A DNA stretch of 7,221 nucleotides from Anthropogastromicrobium sp963604075 (GTDB taxonomy: Bacteria > Bacillota > Clostridia > Lachnospirales > Lachnospiraceae). The stretch spans positions 1 through 7,221 of the forward strand of contig CAVCPW010000176.1 of assembly GCA_963604075.1 (NCBI GenBank), given 5' to 3'. The translations under genes and the position numbers were made by a program. The notes under the pieces are model-generated. The model made no database searches, had not been told where the DNA came from, and worked only from the letters and a program-made list of their open reading frames with translations. Of this stretch, positions 4,727 through 7,221 are shown in pieces (the first letter of the stretch is position 1; each line of letters opens with the position of its first letter).

Positions 4727-6706
4727 ATGAGTTTTAAGGAAAAAGCCGTTTCCTGGCGGCAGGAAGTACATATCGGCAAGACCAAACCGCGTCTTATCAA
4801 GGCTGTGATCTTACTTGTATGTTTTGCAGTTCTCATCGGTATGGCGTGGCATTACAGCGAATTTTCTGCAAAAGACCTCGCAATTATTGCAGGACTTTGT
4901 GTCCTGACAATTGCAATTTATCTGATCGATATGCCGGTGCACCCGGTGATCCGCGCCTTATTTGCGCTGGTGATCCCGTTGGGCTGCTTTTATACATTTG
5001 AGACATTGACACACCAGATGAGCACTATGATTGATCTGGCAAAGCAGCTTAATATTGCCTTTTATTATTGGCTGTTTCTGTTTGTATTTTTTATTGCCGG
5101 GCGAACCAGTATTTCTATGGGAATTTGCGTATCACTAATCGCGGCAATTGGTGTCGGCAATTACTACGTTGTTATGTTTCGTTCCAACCCGATTGTGCCA
5201 TGGGATATTTACTCCATTGGAACAGCAATGAGTGTGGCAGATAATTATGTCTTTTCTGTAGATTGGGACTTAGCAAAGCACGTTGCCATGTTTATATTGA
5301 TGTTAATCGTCGGTGTGCGCACCAATCTTCGCATAAATAAAAAGATTTTGCGTCCGATTCTGGCAGTTGCAATGTGTGTTCCGGCTTATTTTTATGTTTC
5401 CTATTTGTGGCAGGATAACCTAGAGCGAAATACCGGATTAAACGATACATTATTTAATGCAAAATATATGCACAGCAAGGATGGCTTTTTTGTATCATTC
5501 ATTCTGGATATTCATTTCCTCCAGATCGAGGAGCCGGACAATTATTCTGATGAGTATGCATTGTCTTTGTTAGACGAACAGGAAGTAGAAGAGGTTGAGA
5601 CACCGGAGGAACTGCCGGATATCATATGTATCATGGATGAGACTTTTTCTGACCTGGCAGTACTCGGCGAATTTGAGACAAATAAGGACTATATGCCATT
5701 TGTTCATAGTATTTTAAATGGAGAGGTATCCAATACAATTAGTGGATATACATATGTATCCGTATTGGGAGGAAATACAGCAAACTCCGAGTTTGAGTTT
5801 TTAACTGGAAATTCCATGGCATTCTTCCCGAACGGCTCCGTACCGTATTTGCAGTACATTCGCGATGGTGTCAGCACGATCGTTACCCAGTTAAATGATT
5901 ATGGTTATACCACGTACGGCACCCACCCGTACCGCGCAAAGGGCTGGAATCGCGAGTTCCTTTACAACCTGATGGGCTTTGATTATGAATATTTCCAGGG
6001 AAGCTTCCCATATGAGGATAAGTTGCGTAACTATGTTTCTGATGAGGCTGATTTTAAGAGTATCCTTGAATGGCGTGAAAACACAGACGGGCCGTTCTTC
6101 ATGTTCAATGTCACGATGCAGAATCACAGCAACTACGGTGGTGATTTCGATAACTTTGATCCGCAGATTACAGCAAAGTTTAAGAATACGACGTCCAATA
6201 AATATCTGAATAAATATTTGTCTTTGATGTACGAGACTGATCAGGCTGTGTCAGAACTGTTAAGTGAGCTGTCTCAGTCCGATCGCAAAACAATTGTCGT
6301 ATTCTTTGGTGACCATCAGCCGAATGATTATGTTGTTCGCCCGATTTACAAGGAATACGGTCTTGATTTTGACAATCAGACCTATGAACAACAGCAGGAT
6401 CGACAGAAGACACCATTCTTCATCTGGGCAAATTATGATATCGAAGAACAGACTAATGTCGAAATCAGCTTGAATTACCTTAATATTTTGCTGTTCGAGA
6501 CTGCCGGCCTCCAGCTTGATGAATATCAGACTTTCCGCAAAAATCTGTGGCAAGGTGAAATTCCGGTGATGAACGCATTAGGCTATAAGAATGCAGACGG
6601 CGAACTGGTGGAGTATGACGATGCACCAGAGAATATTAAAGAGCTTTTGAATGAGTATCAGAATATTCAGTATTACCGCATGGAACGTGAGTACTCGAAT
6701 AAATAA
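4727..6706 (+). CDS. LtaS-like membrane phosphoglycerol transferase (lipoteichoic acid synthase family)
   Basis: A 659-residue polytopic protein with an extracellular sulfatase-fold domain, of the type that polymerises glycerophosphate from phosphatidylglycerol into lipoteichoic acid. After a basic cytoplasmic tail come hydrophobic segments at about 24-43, 50-68, 74-92, 110-126, 128-150, 184-198 and 207-228, and then an acidic linker (268-296). The catalytic domain has Glu305 in IMDETFSD, the nucleophile Thr351 in GGNTANSEFEFLTG, Trp407 in HPYRAKGWNRE, His467 in TMQNHSNY, and Asp529-His530 in FFGDHQPN. Their order and spacing follow the staphylococcal LtaS metal-binding and catalytic residues, so it should be active. 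The total length is similar to LtaS (about 650), but about seven hydrophobic segments are seen rather than five. It appears monocistronic, between the PhoP-box-like promoter and the terminator at 6741. A related glycerophosphate or glycan-modifying transferase is an alternative. Confidence 0.9.
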   Translation: MSFKEKAVSWRQEVHIGKTKPRLIKAVILLVCFAVLIGMAWHYSEFSAKDLAIIAGLCVLTIAIYLIDMPVHPVIRALFALVIPLGCFYTFETLTHQMSTMIDLAKQLNIAFYYWLFLFVFFIAGRTSISMGICVSLIAAIGVGNYYVVMFRSNPIVPWDIYSIGTAMSVADNYVFSVDWDLAKHVAMFILMLIVGVRTNLRINKKILRPILAVAMCVPAYFYVSYLWQDNLERNTGLNDTLFNAKYMHSKDGFFVSFILDIHFLQIEEPDNYSDEYALSLLDEQEVEEVETPEELPDIICIMDETFSDLAVLGEFETNKDYMPFVHSILNGEVSNTISGYTYVSVLGGNTANSEFEFLTGNSMAFFPNGSVPYLQYIRDGVSTIVTQLNDYGYTTYGTHPYRAKGWNREFLYNLMGFDYEYFQGSFPYEDKLRNYVSDEADFKSILEWRENTDGPFFMFNVTMQNHSNYGGDFDNFDPQITAKFKNTTSNKYLNKYLSLMYETDQAVSELLSELSQSDRKTIVVFFGDHQPNDYVVRPIYKEYGLDFDNQTYEQQQDRQKTPFFIWANYDIEEQTNVEISLNYLNILLFETAGLQLDEYQTFRKNLWQGEIPVMNALGYKNADGELVEYDDAPENIKELLNEYQNIQYYRMEREYSNK

Positions 6707-6740
6707 TAATATGCCGCTCTAATTTATTAATATCAAGAAT

Positions 6741-6777
6741 AATCCGTGTCTGGAATGCCAGGCGCGGATTTATTTGT
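6741..6777 (+). terminator. Intrinsic terminator of the LtaS-like gene
   Basis: AATCCGTGTCTGG (6741-6753) pairs with CCAGGCGCGGATT (6758-6770) over 13 bp with two G-U pairs and the 4-nt loop AATG. It is followed by TATTTGT. It begins 34 bases after the stop codon. Confidence 0.85.
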
Positions 6778-6822
6778 ATCAGAAGTTGGATCACATCTTT
6801 GTGAAACAGAGAAATATACGAA

Positions 6823-6851
6823 TGGAAAGTTTAATCGGGAGATGCTATAAT
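6823..6851 (+). promoter_or_regulatory. cutC: Extended -10 promoter of cutC
   Basis: TGGAAA (6823-6828) lies 17 bp upstream of a consensus TATAAT (6846-6851), which is preceded by TGC, an extended -10. Transcription would start near 6858, giving a leader of about 75 nt before the ATG at 6934. Confidence 0.65.
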
Positions 6852-6887
6852 AAAGAAAACGAAGAAACTATAATAAACTATAATGAA
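6845..6887 (+). repeat. Three copies of CTATAATRAA upstream of cutC
   Basis: CTATAATAAA occurs at 6845-6854 and 6868-6877, and CTATAATGAA at 6878-6887. The last two form an exact 10-bp tandem when read as AAACTATAAT (6865-6874, 6875-6884). Each includes a consensus TATAAT. Only the first has a plausible -35; the others would lie in the early transcribed leader and could hold RNA polymerase or be remnants of duplication. Confidence 0.5.
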
Positions 6888-6933
6888 GAATGGTAGAGTA
6901 TGTAAAAACATTAGAAAAGAGGGAAAAGAAAAT

Positions 6934-7221
6934 ATGGCAGAAAAAACAGTTCTCGAAGTATGTACCGATAGCGTAGAGTCTGCGATTGCAGCAAAAAAGG
7001 GAGGAGCAGACCGTATCGAGTTGTGCAGCAATTTAATTATCGGAGGAACAACACCAGATATAAAGCTATATCGCATCATTCAAAATGAGACGGGTATTCC
7101 GGCACGTATTTTGATTCGCCCGCGATTTGGTGATTTTTGCTACAGCAAATATGAGAAAGAATTGATTCTTGAGCAGATTCAGGCATTTCGCGAAGAGGGT
7201 GCGCAGGGTGTTGTCAATGGA
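6934..7221 (+). CDS. cutC: CutC family protein, N-terminal part
   Basis: The first 96 codons of a gene that continues past the right edge. LEVCTDSVESAIAAKKGGAD (7-26), RIELCSNLIIGGTTPD (27-42), IRPRFGDFCYSKYE (61-74) and GAQGVVNG (89-96) match the conserved N-terminal half of CutC, a TIM-barrel protein. CutC was named for copper tolerance in Escherichia coli, but its direct biochemical role remains uncertain; it is cytosolic. The ATG at 6934 is preceded by AGAGGG (6918-6923) at a slightly long 10-base spacing, and no other in-frame start fits the family N-terminus. The protein appears intact as far as it is seen. It has its own promoter, separated from the LtaS-like gene by a terminator. Confidence 0.92.
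   Translation, partial: MAEKTVLEVCTDSVESAIAAKKGGADRIELCSNLIIGGTTPDIKLYRIIQNETGIPARILIRPRFGDFCYSKYEKELILEQIQAFREEGAQGVVNG

Noticed and set aside
6791..6804. TCACA-N4-TGTGA palindrome between the terminator and the cutC promoter
   Set aside because: Five-base arms in AT-rich spacer are expected by chance, and the orientation is opposite to a CRP-type half-site pair.

Overview
The window is a stretch of low-GC, Gram-positive-type chromosome, most likely from the Clostridia (Lachnospiraceae-like). This rests on strong purine-rich ribosome binding sites, sigma-A-type promoters, U-tailed intrinsic terminators, and the protein families present: a CxxCxxCC cysteine-cluster protein, an M3B oligoendopeptidase and an LtaS-type sulfatase-fold enzyme. 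The genus cannot be fixed from the sequence alone. There is no transposase, integrase, phage gene, CRISPR array, tRNA or rRNA. It reads as ordinary chromosome with well-developed regulatory spacers.

Layout. Positions 1-219 are the C-terminal end of a chromate-transporter (ChrA) family protein; a long inverted repeat spans its stop codon. A short spacer (220-349) holds a symmetric -10-like element and a 35-bp tandem duplication of a translation start. It leads into a histidine phosphatase gene (350-964) that ends at a terminator able to work in both directions. Convergent to it, on the minus strand, is a cysteine-cluster protein (1845-1111). The 273-bp spacer 1846-2118 lies between divergent genes and contains a 30-bp imperfect tandem repeat and a candidate plus-strand promoter. 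Two zinc metallopeptidase genes follow (2119-2511 and 2508-4265), coupled by an ATGA overlap.

The 461-bp spacer 4266-4726 is the most interesting part. It contains phased TAAGR repeats, a GC-rich structured transcript ending in a strong terminator (about 4371-4537), a 23-nt-spaced inverted repeat, and an 11-bp-periodic TTTACA repeat array. That array matches the Bacillus-type PhoP box and doubles as the -35 of a promoter for the next gene. The next gene (4727-6706) encodes an LtaS-like membrane phosphoglycerol transferase with all expected catalytic residues. It ends at a terminator. After an extended -10 promoter with three TATAAT copies, a cutC gene begins at 6934 and runs off the right edge.

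How the genes relate. Most are independent single-gene units; only the two peptidases are clearly co-translated. The best-supported regulatory hypothesis is that the LtaS-like enzyme, which would spend phosphate-rich glycerophosphate on envelope polymer, is under a PhoP-like response regulator. It may also receive terminator-controlled read-through from the structured leader RNA. No wholly new multi-gene system is evident. The candidates for novelty are the unassigned RNA, the phosphate-type control region and the duplicated translation start.
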